In this document: positions 28,632-38,800 of the stretch, piece after piece | Numbering within the stretch: position 1 is the first letter of the stretch | Layout: the number at the start of each line of letters is the position of its first letter | Virus record (IMG/VR): IMGVR_UViG_3300033571_007564 | Coordinates: 1-62,019 of that record | Strand: one strand, 5' to 3' | Length of the DNA: 62,019 bases | Origin: a virus | Translations under genes and position numbers: made by a program | Notes under the pieces: model-generated | The model's database searches: none | What the model was told of the DNA's origin: nothing | The model's input: the letters and a program-made list of their open reading frames with translations, nothing else

Positions 28632-31600
28632 TCAGTATGGCCTCGTCAGCGTGGATGGGGTCGCCTGATTGTATCTGGTCCTCAAGAAGCGGATGCGCTC
28701 CTCGGGGCTCAGTGCGTGGAATGGCTTTCGGGACTGCATCTCCCGGCTGGTCATCGGGGCATAGCCGCCTGGCCCACCATTTGGCCCACCATTGGCCTCG
28801 TCTTCATCCTGACCTCCGGGGGGCATGGGGAACGGATCGACGTGCGTGTCGTTGTATCCCTGCCGCAGGGCGTTGATGAACACCTGCCCACCCACGAGAC
28901 CAGCACCAGCGATTCCGAGTGCCTTCCAGGGGAACTTCCGCTGGCTCGGTGCGTCGGGGACCTTCTCCTCGGGGGCAGGAAGCCGCTTGGGCCGGGCGAG
29001 CTCGGTGCTCGGGGCTTCCTTGGGATGCACCTCGAAGTCCACGTCGATCGGGTCCTCGTCGGGCGGGGCGTACATCGGGTCTTCCCACTCGCCCTCAACA
29101 TCCCTCGGCCGCCTGGGCACGGACACGTCCCGGTCCTGGGTGGCCAGCTCGCCGCCGTCCCTCCACCTCGCCATGTTTGCCGGTGGCTTCTCGGGGGCTG
29201 CCTCGGGCACATCGGCGGCAGCGGCGGGCTCGTCCGGCGGCGGAGTGCGCGGCGTGTCCTCAGAGATGGAGGCTGCGTCCAGGTTGTCGGAGTCGATGGA
29301 GTCCGGGTCGTCCTCGGACATGCCGCCCAGCCCCTTGGTGTCGTCGGCCGGGATGGGTGCGGGCTCGCTCTTCTGCTTGCCCTTCTTCGGAGCAGGGGCC
29401 TTCCGGGCGGCTTCGAGCTTGCCGTTGATGTCGTCCAGCTTCGCCTTCGCCGCCGGGTCGTCCTGTCCGTTGACGAGCGAGACCATGTACTCCTGGAGGG
29501 CGGCAGCTTCCTTGTTGGTCCGCTTCGCCTTCGAGGCCAGCTTGGACATGGCGACGTGCGGGTCCGGGCCAGCCTTCGCGGCCTCCTTTGCCTCCCTTGC
29601 CTTCACGCTGTCGTTGAGCTCGGCCACCACCTCGGTTCGGCTCCTGTCTGCCGGAGCAGCGTTCACCGGGGGCTTGGGCTTCGGGGTCTCCTTCGCCGAC
29701 ACCTTCTCCTGGAGCTCGGCCATGCGGCTCTTGCCCGCCGGGGCCGGGGCGCCAGCGTTCTTCTCGTACCCCTTGATCGCACTGTCGAGACGAGCGAGCT
29801 CCTTGGCTGCGGCCTTGGCGGCAGCGGAGTTGGAGTTCAGGGCGATCTCCCGCCTCATCCGGTTGGCGTCGGCCTTGGCTGCGGCGAGCACTTCGGGGGA
29901 TGCCTGGCCGGACTTGAGGGCGGTGATGTGGTCGGCAGAGGACTGGGGCTTGGCGAAGAGCCTTGACTTGGTGCTCCAGAGATGCGTGGGGGATGGCACC
30001 CACTCGATCTGTGGAGTACCGTCCGGGTTCATCTCTCCGGTCTTCACCTGATGGAAGTTGTTGGGCGTGCCCTCGGGCGCACCGTGCTTCTGTCCGAACT
30101 CCCGCATGTACATCTGCCGGATGGACTCGTACTTGTCGTCCGTCGATCCCTCTTCGATCCCTTTCGAGGCGAGGAGCTCGGGGTCTCGGGTGTAGCTCTG
30201 GAGCTCGCTGTCCGCGATCGGCCGATCCACCCGCTTCCTGGAGGCAGCGACCTGCGCGGCGTCCTGCTTGGCGAGGTCCTGCCGCAGCTTCTCGCTCCCG
30301 ACTGCCGTCTTCTTGGGGGCGGGCTCGTTGCGGTTGAAGGCCACGGGATCACTGGCCAGCGTCTCTGGGAGAGAGCCGTCATCGATCGGCACGTCGTCGT
30401 CCTCGAATCCCACTCCCTCCTCGGGCTTCGCATTGGCCTCGACCTTCTTCGTCTCCCTCCTGGTCTGGGCGTCCTCGATGTACTGCTCGCGCCGACCGGG
30501 AGTGAAGAAGTGGTCGTCCATCAGCTCCTGCCCGGCGAGCTTGCGGATGTCCGACACGTCATCCAGGAAGCCGGGGCTGGCCTGACTGAAGAGGTGGTCG
30601 AGCAGGTTCTTGGATCGCTCCTGCGGCGTCTTCCCGTTGACACCAGAGTCGGCGTCGGCCGGGGAGATGGAGACGGAGTTCTTGGACTGGATGTGACCCC
30701 AGAGTCGCTCCAGAGCGTTGCGGCGAAGGTTGTCGTTGTCGCTGTAGAGGAAGTCGTGGAGGTTCTTGTCGTACCGCTCCTGGGGCGTGCGGTCCTGGGC
30801 CAGCATTGCCGGGAGCTCCCTGTCGGAGCGAGCCATGACCCTCGGGGGAGTCGGCTCTTCGTCGAGCTCGCCAGCGTCGAACTTTTCCTTCAGCCGCTCG
30901 TAGTTTCTGACCGCTTCGATCTGGCTGTGGGTCTTCGGGTCCACGAGGTGGCGCGCCTCATCGTAGGGCACCTCATCCATGACGCGGACTGGCGTCGGCC
31001 GGGACCTGTCGGACAGGGCGGGCAGGTCGGCGGGCGTCTCGGGGAACTGGATCGAGTGCTCCCGGAGGAGGGCCTGCATCTCGGGGATCGACATGCCCTT
31101 GGCGTGCTTGGCCAGGTACATCCCCATGTCGCTGTTGGGGCTGACAGCGTTCATCTTGCCGCCGGGGAGCTCCTTTCCGGTCAGGAGCTGCTGCGTGGTG
31201 AGCCTCTCCAGCTCGGCCCGGTAGGTGCGAAGGTCCTGCGGCAGCCGCTCTGGGATGTCCACGACGCTGGTGCTGAAATACTTGTCGAGTGGCTTGTTGA
31301 CCTCGGAGCCAGCCTCCGAGTGGAGGGCCGACTTGCCGTCCTTGCGGTCGGTCTTGATGAACCGATCGTCCACGCCACCGGCCGGGGATGGCTGGCGGGG
31401 CGGCGGGATCACGACACCGGGGTCCGGAGGGGCCCACTCGTCCGCTCCCGTCCCCCCCAGCTCCCTCTCGCGCAGCTCGCGGAACTCGTCGTTCCCCTCG
31501 GCGAGCATGTACGCCTCTTCGCCACCTCCGCCAGGGACGCGCTCTGTGTTGACCGGAGGGCCTCCGGTGTTGATGCGATCGACCTCCGCCACACGCTCAG

Positions 31601-32375
31601 GATTCCACTCGCCTTCGTGGAGGACCTTCACGATGTCGTCGGCGAGCGGGGACCAGCCGATGGCGTTGCGCCCGCCACCTTCCGTGGCAGAGGTGCGTTC
31701 GTTCGGGAACTCCTCGGCGATGGCCCGGTAGACCACGTCCTTGCCTTCGTCTGGCAGGGCCTCGAACTCGTCTTTGATGCGGACGGCGAACATCGGGTCG
31801 TCGTGGAAGAGGGATTCCAGGAGGGCGTGAGCACGGCCGCCGTCGCTGACTTCACGCCCCCTCGACCTCATCACCCGCTGCCCGGTCTTCGGGTCATACT
31901 GCAACCCGGTGTTCGTGGTCCGAGCAGTGCTCTTCTGGTGGAGGATGACTTCCATGAGCTGCTCGATCGCAGTCTTCTGGGCCCACCCCATGCTGCCGTC
32001 TTCGGTCGGCACCTTCTGGAGCTGGCTCGTGCCGTGGCCGAGGTTGCTGTCGGCGCGCGCCTCCGGACCAGCCGGATGCCCTTCGGAGTAGGCCGGATCG
32101 AACCGACCCTCCGGCACCGTCCCTTCCGTGAACCGGATGCGAGAGACGTTGTCGTTGGGGCCCTGGTAGTTGACGGGCGGAAGGCCCATCCTCGCCCTGG
32201 CCTCGTTGACGAACTGCTGGATTTCGGGAAGGGTTGCCGGGTCCACTCCCGGGGAGAGGATCGGCGGCTCGACCGAGAGCTTCGAGGCGGCCTGGCCGCG
32301 AATCTTGCGATCGAGGACATCCTTGACGCGCTGCCCGGCATCGAGAGCCTTGGAGACGTTCTTTGGGGTGGCCAT
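28632..32375 (-). CDS. Giant putative ejection protein with C-terminal membrane segment (1247 aa)
   Basis: ATG at 32375 overlaps the upstream stop (TGATG). Most of the chain is charged, Ala/Lys/Glu/Pro-rich and probably extended helix or disordered, with a long KKTAVGSEKLRQ-type helical region. Near residue 1150 a hydrophobic segment, KFPWKALGIAGAGLVGGQVF, could insert into the host membrane. A Gly/Pro/Asp-rich tail follows. These traits fit podovirus ejection proteins that build a channel across the envelope. No homolog is recognised. Confidence 0.75.
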   Translation of the reverse strand: MATPKNVSKALDAGQRVKDVLDRKIRGQAASKLSVEPPILSPGVDPATLPEIQQFVNEARARMGLPPVNYQGPNDNVSRIRFTEGTVPEGRFDPAYSEGHPAGPEARADSNLGHGTSQLQKVPTEDGSMGWAQKTAIEQLMEVILHQKSTARTTNTGLQYDPKTGQRVMRSRGREVSDGGRAHALLESLFHDDPMFAVRIKDEFEALPDEGKDVVYRAIAEEFPNERTSATEGGGRNAIGWSPLADDIVKVLHEGEWNPERVAEVDRINTGGPPVNTERVPGGGGEEAYMLAEGNDEFRELRERELGGTGADEWAPPDPGVVIPPPRQPSPAGGVDDRFIKTDRKDGKSALHSEAGSEVNKPLDKYFSTSVVDIPERLPQDLRTYRAELERLTTQQLLTGKELPGGKMNAVSPNSDMGMYLAKHAKGMSIPEMQALLREHSIQFPETPADLPALSDRSRPTPVRVMDEVPYDEARHLVDPKTHSQIEAVRNYERLKEKFDAGELDEEPTPPRVMARSDRELPAMLAQDRTPQERYDKNLHDFLYSDNDNLRRNALERLWGHIQSKNSVSISPADADSGVNGKTPQERSKNLLDHLFSQASPGFLDDVSDIRKLAGQELMDDHFFTPGRREQYIEDAQTRRETKKVEANAKPEEGVGFEDDDVPIDDGSLPETLASDPVAFNRNEPAPKKTAVGSEKLRQDLAKQDAAQVAASRKRVDRPIADSELQSYTRDPELLASKGIEEGSTDDKYESIRQMYMREFGQKHGAPEGTPNNFHQVKTGEMNPDGTPQIEWVPSPTHLWSTKSRLFAKPQSSADHITALKSGQASPEVLAAAKADANRMRREIALNSNSAAAKAAAKELARLDSAIKGYEKNAGAPAPAGKSRMAELQEKVSAKETPKPKPPVNAAPADRSRTEVVAELNDSVKAREAKEAAKAGPDPHVAMSKLASKAKRTNKEAAALQEYMVSLVNGQDDPAAKAKLDDINGKLEAARKAPAPKKGKQKSEPAPIPADDTKGLGGMSEDDPDSIDSDNLDAASISEDTPRTPPPDEPAAAADVPEAAPEKPPANMARWRDGGELATQDRDVSVPRRPRDVEGEWEDPMYAPPDEDPIDVDFEVHPKEAPSTELARPKRLPAPEEKVPDAPSQRKFPWKALGIAGAGLVGGQVFINALRQGYNDTHVDPFPMPPGGQDEDEANGGPNGGPGGYAPMTSREMQSRKPFHALSPEERIRFLRTRYNQATPSTLTRPY

Positions 32376-32680
32376 CAGGATTCCTTCTTGCCCTTGTGCT
32401 TGCCGTGTTTCGTGAACTCAAGTCCCCTCGGCAGGTCGTCCTTGGTGACCTTCGGGGCCTTGCCGTTTCCGCCCTGCTCCTCGACGAGATCGACGAGGTC
32501 GTCGTTCTCCTTCGACTCCTCCTCGGCGCTGTCGTCATCCTCGGGCTCGTCTCCGTCCTCCTTCTCCTTCTTCTTCCTCGCAGCATGGGTCATGGCTGCG
32601 GAGGCTGCGTGGCGGAGGGCCAGGCGGAGCTGCCTCGGGGTCATCTCGTCGGGGTCGAGTCCGATGAAGTGGCTTGACAT
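32375..32680 (-). CDS. Highly charged hypothetical protein (101 aa)
   Basis: ATG at 32680; the frame upstream to 32743 shadows the next gene. It starts with a short helix (TPRQLRLALRHAASAAMTHAA). It continues as a run of Lys and Glu/Asp (EKEDGDEPEDDD) and ends in a basic HGKHKGKKES. Such composition suits a disordered linker or chaperone of a virion protein. Its stop overlaps the next start (TGATG). Confidence 0.7.
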   Translation of the reverse strand: MSSHFIGLDPDEMTPRQLRLALRHAASAAMTHAARKKKEKEDGDEPEDDDSAEEESKENDDLVDLVEEQGGNGKAPKVTKDDLPRGLEFTKHGKHKGKKES

Positions 32681-32684
32681 CGTT

Positions 32685-33206
32685 TCAGTCCATCCTGGAA
32701 AGGAGTGAGAGTCGGAGTTGCTGCCAGGCCTGCTGCTGGGCAAGGTTCATGTTCGTGTGATTGGACATGCGGGCCATCTGCTTCTGGAAGTTGGCCTGGT
32801 TCATCCCGGTCTGGAGCTCGTAGTTACTGTTGAGGCGACCCTGGACCCTCTGCTCGTAGTCGCCCTGCTGGCTGGCGTTGAACATCTGGTCCTCAGCCCT
32901 GACGCCAGCCGCTTGCTGGGCGCCCTCGCCAACACCCGCAGCCTGCTGCTGGGCTGCCTGCATGGCCTGCTGTGCCCCGGCGGAGAACCCCGGCTGGGCG
33001 AGCATCCCGGGGCGGATCGCACCCTTCCGGTACCCGGCAGCCGTGGCGTTGTTGGCCGCCGCTTCGGTGACGGAGTCGGCGATCTTCCTGGGAGGGGCAA
33101 TCCCAGCAAGGGCCGACGCCTGATAGGGCTTCGGGGCGGCCTTGGCGGGGGTCATGCGGGGGTCAGCGGAAATCACTGAAGCAGACCGAGCAAGCCGGTC
33201 CTCCAT
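32685..33206 (-). CDS. Gln/Ala-rich virion-type protein (173 aa)
   Basis: ATG at 33206 overlaps the end of the upstream gene by 34 bases. The sequence is dominated by Gln, Ala and Asn (AAQQQAAGVGEGAQQAAG, QQAWQQLRL) and is probably one long helix. Similar composition in the two upstream genes suggests that these three are related structural proteins, perhaps arisen by duplication. Function is not known. Confidence 0.75.
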   Translation of the reverse strand: MEDRLARSASVISADPRMTPAKAAPKPYQASALAGIAPPRKIADSVTEAAANNATAAGYRKGAIRPGMLAQPGFSAGAQQAMQAAQQQAAGVGEGAQQAAGVRAEDQMFNASQQGDYEQRVQGRLNSNYELQTGMNQANFQKQMARMSNHTNMNLAQQQAWQQLRLSLLSRMD

Positions 33207-33610
33207 TGGGTCTGCATCTCAAGCCTCTGACGCGCGATCTCGTTTGCCAGCCCCATCTGGGACACCTGCTGGCTGACTGCCTGCTGGTACCGCTGCATCC
33301 GCTGGGCCCGGCCCTGCTGGGTGAGCTGTTCCTTCTGCGACTGGAGCTGCGACTGGAGCTTGGCGTTCTGGGTGGCGGCGCCACGGGCGGCGTTCGCCTG
33401 CCCCTGCATCATCTGCCCCTTGGCGAAGTCCTGGACTGCCTGGTTTCCGGTAGCTGTCCCGGTGCTGGGCTTGACCTGGGAGTCGTGCCGGTACCCCTGG
33501 AGCACTGCCCCGGTGTTGATGCCCTGACCGTTGGCGTTCACGTCAGCTTGGAAGACCTGCGGTGCAGGGAGGCCAGGCTTTGGCGTCTTGGATGGCTGCT
33601 TGGAGATCAT
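33173..33610 (-). CDS. Gln-rich virion-type protein (145 aa)
   Basis: ATG at 33610; in-frame Met upstream shadows the previous gene. It is rich in Gln, Ala and Ser with helix-forming repeats (QLQSQKEQLTQQGRAQRMQRYQQ). It resembles the genes on both sides in composition and in a C-terminal end that is hydrophobic (TGLLGLLQ). It overlaps the next gene by 34 bases in another frame. Confidence 0.75.
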   Translation of the reverse strand: MISKQPSKTPKPGLPAPQVFQADVNANGQGINTGAVLQGYRHDSQVKPSTGTATGNQAVQDFAKGQMMQGQANAARGAATQNAKLQSQLQSQKEQLTQQGRAQRMQRYQQAVSQQVSQMGLANEIARQRLEMQTQWRTGLLGLLQ

Positions 33611-33614
33611 CGAT

Positions 33615-34160
33615 TCACCCGAGGAGTGAGCTGCGGAGGGGGCCAAACGCATCGATCGGCTTTCCGTTGACGATCGTCGTGCCCCCGATACCGGCCGCCC
33701 GCATGAGGGCGGCGTTGCGCTGGGCCCTGGCGGCGTTGTCCTGCTGGCGGGCCGCCAGCTCGGCCTGCGACTTGGCCATCTCGGCGCCGTACTTCATCGA
33801 CGCCAGGTTTTCTTCGTGGGCCCGGTCGTCGAACTCCTTCGTCTGCTCGACCCGGGAGTCCATTTCCCTGGCGATGGCGTTGTTGGTGTCCGAGAGCCCC
33901 TTCTGGTACTGCTGGAGGGCCTCCCGCTGCATGGGGTGCATCCAGTCGGCCTGGGCTGGAGCGTGCATCTGGGGCTGCGGGGGGTGCATCTGCTGGGCTC
34001 CGTGCTGCTGGCTGGGTTGCGGCGCCTGTGGCTGGCCAAACAGGCCCGGCGGGGCGACCGGCATGGGGCGGTTGGTCTTCTTGGGTGCGGAGTTCTCCCG
34101 AGGCGCGAAGCCAGGCGTCCGCATCAGCCGGTTTTCCTCGTCGCCAAAGAAGTCTTCCAT
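33615..34160 (-). CDS. Gln/Pro/His-rich virion-type protein (181 aa), first gene after a late promoter motif
   Basis: ATG at 34160 has GGAG seven bases upstream and the late motif at 34172-34187 just before that. The first half is Pro/Gln/His-rich with short repeats of QPQ and HPP; the second half is helical (SQAELAARQQDNAARAQRNAALMRAAG) with a C-terminal IGGTTIVNGKPIDAFG. The segment resembles the other Gln-rich genes downstream. It begins the late subunit that runs to the ejection proteins. Confidence 0.75.
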   Translation of the reverse strand: MEDFFGDEENRLMRTPGFAPRENSAPKKTNRPMPVAPPGLFGQPQAPQPSQQHGAQQMHPPQPQMHAPAQADWMHPMQREALQQYQKGLSDTNNAIAREMDSRVEQTKEFDDRAHEENLASMKYGAEMAKSQAELAARQQDNAARAQRNAALMRAAGIGGTTIVNGKPIDAFGPLRSSLLG

Positions 34161-34171
34161 GATTTCTCCTG

Positions 34172-34187
34172 CCCTATTTATGTCGCC
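34172..34187 (-). promoter_or_regulatory. Late promoter-like motif, copy 1
   Basis: On the minus strand it reads GGCGACATAAATAGGG and lies 12-27 bases before the ATG at 34160. The core ACATAAATA resembles the T4 late -10 sequence TATAAATA. The same 15-base string occurs at 46157-46171 and 60946-60961 ahead of other late genes. It overlaps the last codons of the gene at 34178-34612. Confidence 0.8.
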
Positions 34188-34612
34188 ACGATCCGGTTTT
34201 GTTTCTCGGCTTTCCGGCAGGCGAGCAAAATCATGGACCTCGCCCCGGTTCTGGTGAACGCTAGTCTCGTGAACCCACCTCGATTACTAGCCTCCTCCTC
34301 TAGCCATCCGACCACAGTCTCGATGTTGTCTAGTACCCATTGGCTTCCGAGTTGGTCCATCTTCAAGGCCTTGGAGTTGCAGGTACAGTCCTCGGAGGCC
34401 ACGATCCCGAACCACCCGAGCAGCTTCTTGAGCTCCGTCCCTGGCCCGGCTGGCTCTGGCTGCTGCGATCTCAGGTGCGGGTAGGCGTAGTGGGTCTCAT
34501 CGACCGTTATCAGGTCTCCGTCCCTGGACACGACGCAGGGCTCCACCTCGTCCCAGGTGTAGCCTCGCTGGTCGAGCCTCGACTGAAACTGGGTGACGGG
34601 CCCCGTAATCAC
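34178..34612 (-). CDS. Conserved-type protein with Cys pair and GTELKK segment (144 aa)
   Basis: ATG at 34612 is in ATGA overlap with the Cys-rich gene upstream. The segment PGTELKKLLGWFGI, a CTC cysteine pair and VVGWLEEEASNRGG resemble a short conserved module seen in several phage and bacterial proteins of unknown function. Its end overlaps the late promoter copy 1. It is the last gene of the nozzle/fibre unit. Confidence 0.75.
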   Translation of the reverse strand: MITGPVTQFQSRLDQRGYTWDEVEPCVVSRDGDLITVDETHYAYPHLRSQQPEPAGPGTELKKLLGWFGIVASEDCTCNSKALKMDQLGSQWVLDNIETVVGWLEEEASNRGGFTRLAFTRTGARSMILLACRKAEKQNRIVAT

Positions 34613-35178
34613 GGGAAAACCTGCGCTGGGCAGCCTCCAAAGAGAGCGTCATTTGGGTAGCACTTGCCGTCGCTGCATGCGATCCCTGGGACACCCGACG
34701 CCCGCTTGTATATCAGCGTGCCGTTTCTGTCGCCCGGAGTTCCGACGTAGTCGGCAATCTCCTGGGAGCCAAGACGGCAACTGTCGGCTGGGTTGGTTGT
34801 CAGAAACGGTGGGATTCCATCCAGCGGCATTTCTGGGTAGTAGATTCGGCAGAGCGTGTACCCGGGGTACGGGCTGTAGCTTTTGACGTAGGTCGCGGTC
34901 GGGCAAACTCCATTTCGCCGGTCGATCTCGAAGTAACAGAAAGTCGGGCAGCCCACCTGGCAGTTGGCCTGGCACTCTGCCTGCGTGGCGTACCCATCGA
35001 CGCGGGGTTTGGACTCGCAAATCCCTGTCGTCCTGTTGCAAATCCATGTCTCTGGCGGCGGCGGAGGTGGCGGATCGCAGCACTCGCATGGCGGGGCCGG
35101 GTTCAGGTCAACGGCAGACCTGACCAGCTTCCCTCCCTTCCTGAGCAGCTTGCCCTTTCGCCTGACCAGCTTGTCCAT
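34609..35178 (-). CDS. Cys-rich, Pro-rich virion-type protein (189 aa)
   Basis: ATG at 35178; an in-frame start at 35226 shadows the next gene. After a basic N-terminus it has a run of eight Pro, then many Cys in pairs (CECCDPP, CNRTTGICE, CQANCQVGC), suggesting disulfide-bonded modules. Tyr/Pro-rich stretches follow (SYSPYPGYTLCRIYYPEMP). Disulfide-rich virion proteins are exposed surface proteins in some phages. The family is not recognised. Confidence 0.8.
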   Translation of the reverse strand: MDKLVRRKGKLLRKGGKLVRSAVDLNPAPPCECCDPPPPPPPETWICNRTTGICESKPRVDGYATQAECQANCQVGCPTFCYFEIDRRNGVCPTATYVKSYSPYPGYTLCRIYYPEMPLDGIPPFLTTNPADSCRLGSQEIADYVGTPGDRNGTLIYKRASGVPGIACSDGKCYPNDALFGGCPAQVFP

Positions 35179-35182
35179 GCCG

Positions 35183-35821
35183 TCACTCGCAGTTCGTGGT
35201 GTTGGCCAGGTCCTTCTCGATGGCATCGAGCCTCTTCTTGATTCGCACCAGCTCGTTTTGCTGCTGCCACAAGACCTGGCACACGTCCTTGTTTTTCATG
35301 ATCCCGACAGCCGGATCGTTGCAGCACTTCGGGCAGCCGCCGAACGAACCGCCACCAGTCGCCCACCTGATGCAGTCGTTCACCTTCTTCTGGAACCACG
35401 AGCAGTTCAACCGCTCCATGATTCTCGTCTCGAAGGCGGCATAGGCTCCTTCGATCGCCGAGGAGGTCATGGAGTCGATGAGGTCCTTGATGGAGTCCCA
35501 GTCGATCGTGCCCGGCGTTCCAGGGATGCCTGGCATGCCGTCCCTGCCCGTGGTGCCAGTGCCGCCGTACCCCGGCAGTCCGTCCTTCCCTGCCCTGCCA
35601 GCCGCCCCGTCCCTGGCGTTCGCTTCCTTGGCCTTGTGGGCGTTGTAGAAGGCGGCGTTGTTTGCCGAGGTCTGGTTGAACGACCTGGCGCCCTGGCTGC
35701 CTGGAACTGGGGAGTTGGCCATGGTCAGCAGGCGCTGGGCGATGTCCGCGCTGTGCCCGGCCGGGACACCAGCTTGCGTGAGGAGGCCTGCGATCTGCTG
35801 TGCAGAGACGTTGTTGCTCAT
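35183..35821 (-). CDS. Collagen-like protein with coiled-coil and Cys end (212 aa)
   Basis: ATG at 35821 is in ATGA overlap with the nozzle gene stop. Residues 70-105 contain Gly-X-Y repeats (DGLPGYGGTGTTGRDGMPG), enough for a short trimeric collagen-like stalk. A helical domain follows with GGCPKCCNDP near residue 165, and a coiled coil at the C-terminus (VRIKKRLDAIEKDL). It is probably a trimeric appendage or small fibre at the nozzle. Confidence 0.8.
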   Translation of the reverse strand: MSNNVSAQQIAGLLTQAGVPAGHSADIAQRLLTMANSPVPGSQGARSFNQTSANNAAFYNAHKAKEANARDGAAGRAGKDGLPGYGGTGTTGRDGMPGIPGTPGTIDWDSIKDLIDSMTSSAIEGAYAAFETRIMERLNCSWFQKKVNDCIRWATGGGSFGGCPKCCNDPAVGIMKNKDVCQVLWQQQNELVRIKKRLDAIEKDLANTTNCE

Positions 35822-38800
35822 TCGCCCTCGACTCCCATGACTTCGATGCCGTGTAGGATCACTGGGCCAGCGTCATCCTGCTGCCCGAACAGCCTGACAG
35901 CGACGTGAGCATCCGACCCCCCGAAGTCCCTGATCGTCCTCCCGGCAAACACAGCACGAGCCACGCCATTCGACTCCCCGTCGTCGCGCGCCAGGTCGAT
36001 GTAGGACTGCGGGCTCTCGTTGTCTGCAATGAACCCCACGCCGCGAATCCTCTCAGCCACGTTCCCTCTCGGCTTGGTCGAGTTGTTGTAGAAGAGCTGG
36101 AGGTAAAGGAGGCACTTCGTGACGGCAGTGCGGTGGATCACGGAGACAGTGCGGCTGTTCTGCTGATCTCCGTTCTTCGCAGACTCATCGGTGATGAAGG
36201 CGAGATTGCCGGACTTCCACGCCCACGGGATGGGGGCGCCGTCGTCGGTCAGCCCCTGAGCGAACTGCACGATGCCAGCCTCGCCGTTGGACTTCGCCAC
36301 GCTGGCGGTGACGTGCGTGAGCTGTCCGTCTGCACCCCTGATCGAAGCAGAGCAGAGGAATTGCGATGGGTATCCCTCCATCCACGCCGTCTTCGTGTCC
36401 ACGTCGTAGACGATCTGCCTGGTCGGGTGATCTCCCTCGTCTCCGTCGAAGCAGACGTGGATGCGGATGACGCCGAGATTCCTGTCGGCACGGACAAAGA
36501 ACCACTTCCGCTTGGAGAAGTCGATGGTCGGCAGGCTCGCGTCCGTGTTGGTCATAACCATCGTGCTGAGGGCGTCGAAGAGCGATTCGACCTGCCCCTG
36601 CTCGTTGATCTTGTAGAGCCCGAAGTCATCGAAGACGTATGCGTCACCCAGGTAGATGTCCCAGCACCTCTGGTTCACGCACCCACGGTAGGCCACCAGT
36701 GCAGTCGTGGCGTTCATGGCCGGGTTGTTCACCCAGTTCAGCCTGTTGCAGTGGCGAGACTGCATGACGAGGACCGCACCGGCATAGGGGATTCCGGCCG
36801 TGATGTAGTCCGTGTCCCTGACGTTCGTCTGGAGGATGAGCCTGTTGGTCTCGGGCATGGACTCCGGCTCGTCAGCCTCGGAGTAAGCGATCGTGTTCGG
36901 CTCCTTGCCGGTGGTGTCCCCCATGAGGAGCTTGCGGTCCTGGAACACGATGCCGATCGAGAAGTCCGGGGACGCCACGCCGAATCGGTTGGCGTTCAGG
37001 CTGCCGTCGTCGAGCAGGATCGGCATGGCCTCGAAGCCATCCCGGTTCACGTCGGTCAGGTCGTAGTCCGAGAGCTTGTCCTCGAACGGCTGGGCCGGGT
37101 CGAGGATCGTGGTCACCCTGAAGAGCGTGATAGCCTGATCCCCAGTGCTCCGCCAGAGCTCGGCGCCTGTGGCCCACGTCGGCTTGGGGTCGGTGAGGCG
37201 CCACGTCAGCTTTGCGGCGTGATCCCCGCAGTCCACCTCATTGACCGGGGAGAGGCTGGATCGCACCGGGCCGCCGGACGTGGCCGGGACGTTCGCGTTC
37301 ACCCACCTGTAATAGCACTGGTACTTGCCGCGAAGTGTCGGCCGCATGATGGCGAGCCCCCTGGCTCCACCCACCTCGCCGTCGGTGTTGAGCAGCTTCG
37401 GCGGGAACAAGTAGGTCTTGTTCGGATTCTCCAGGAGCAGCTTGGTGATCCGGCCATAGCAGTCCACCTCGGTCTTGAACGTGTCTCCGTCGTCGGTCGT
37501 AAAGGTCGGTGGAGTCATGTACCCCCTGCCTGCGTTCGCTGGCTTTGGGTCGATCTGACGCTGCTTGTAGGTGTTGGTCTCCGAGATGGTCAGCTTGTCC
37601 GGGCAGCTCGGGTCGGAAATGCAGTATCCGCGGGCCTTGAGCTGGCACCTGGCGGTGGTGCTGCAATTCGGGCCGTTCTCGTACCCGGCGGAGAACCCTG
37701 CGGCTGTGTGCAGCGTGGCAACGATCTCGTCACCGGCCTCGTACCCGGAGCCGAAGTCGTAGACCTGAGCGGTGATGGTGTAGTCGGCGAGGTCAGTGCC
37801 GTCGCCAGCGTTGTAGCACTTGATCTTTCCCCAGAAGGCTTCCGGGAAGAAGAAGATGACCTTCGCGCCGCTGCCCTTGCCTCCGGTGGCGGGGACGATG
37901 ACGCCATTGCCCTCCCGCCGGTACTCGCTGAGGCACATCCAGTAGTTGACGGGCCACTCGAAGATTTCCCAGAAGACCACTCCGGTCTCGGGGTCCCCCG
38001 CCGCAAAGCCCTTCTTCAGCTTCAGCGCGGCAGCCGCTCCAGTCCCAGTGACGGCAAGGCCTGGCTGGTCCCGGAACTGCACGCACGGAGTGGAGGTGTA
38101 CCCCGTGCCTCCGTCGGTGACCTCCACCTCCGAGACCTGAGCGTTGCCGATGCGGGCGATGGCCTTGGCCTGCCTGCCACCGACGACAACGGGGTCGATC
38201 GGCGACTGGAGCAGGTAAGAGCTCGTGTCGCCAAGCAGGTCGATGGCCTGATGAGATGTACCCCCGGCAGATGACGAGACGATCGCACCGGACTGCCCAG
38301 GCGGCGGTCCGATGTAGACGCTCGGCGTTAGGTTGTACCCGTTGCCGACATCGGTCAGGTCGATGCGGGCGACATAGAAACTGGGGCTGGAGTCGATCGT
38401 GATGCCGGGCATGGCGGCTGGAGCGCCCAGGCCCACTGGTCGTAGCGTGCCATCGCTACCGCGTACAAGCCCCGGCTGCCCGTAGCCTTGGTAGATGTAG
38501 ACTTCGCCCCTGCGTCCTTGGCAGAACGAGACCGGAAACTCCGGCCGGAGCGTGGTGAGCTTCTTGGAAACAGTCGTTTCAGTTCCGACAAGGTTCTTGA
38601 TCTCCAGGAGGTAGCCAGCGTCGTCGAACGCCAGGACAGTGTCGGTCTTGCCCGATCCGACCGACAAGCCCCACATCTCCAGAAGCCTGTTCGTCACCTT
38701 CAGGATGGTCTTCATCCCGCCACGGACAGTGAGCTGCCCGGGGATGAGGGACATGACGTTGAACTGCTCGGTGGCTGCGCCGGGCGGGAGCTTGTAGGCA

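Noticed and set aside
29982-32708. A 908-codon open frame on the + strand opposite the giant ejection gene
   Set aside because: It is antisense to a better frame with normal starts and couplings. Long antisense frames are expected in GC-rich genomes with strong third-position bias; the product is Leu/Arg/Val/Gly-rich filler.
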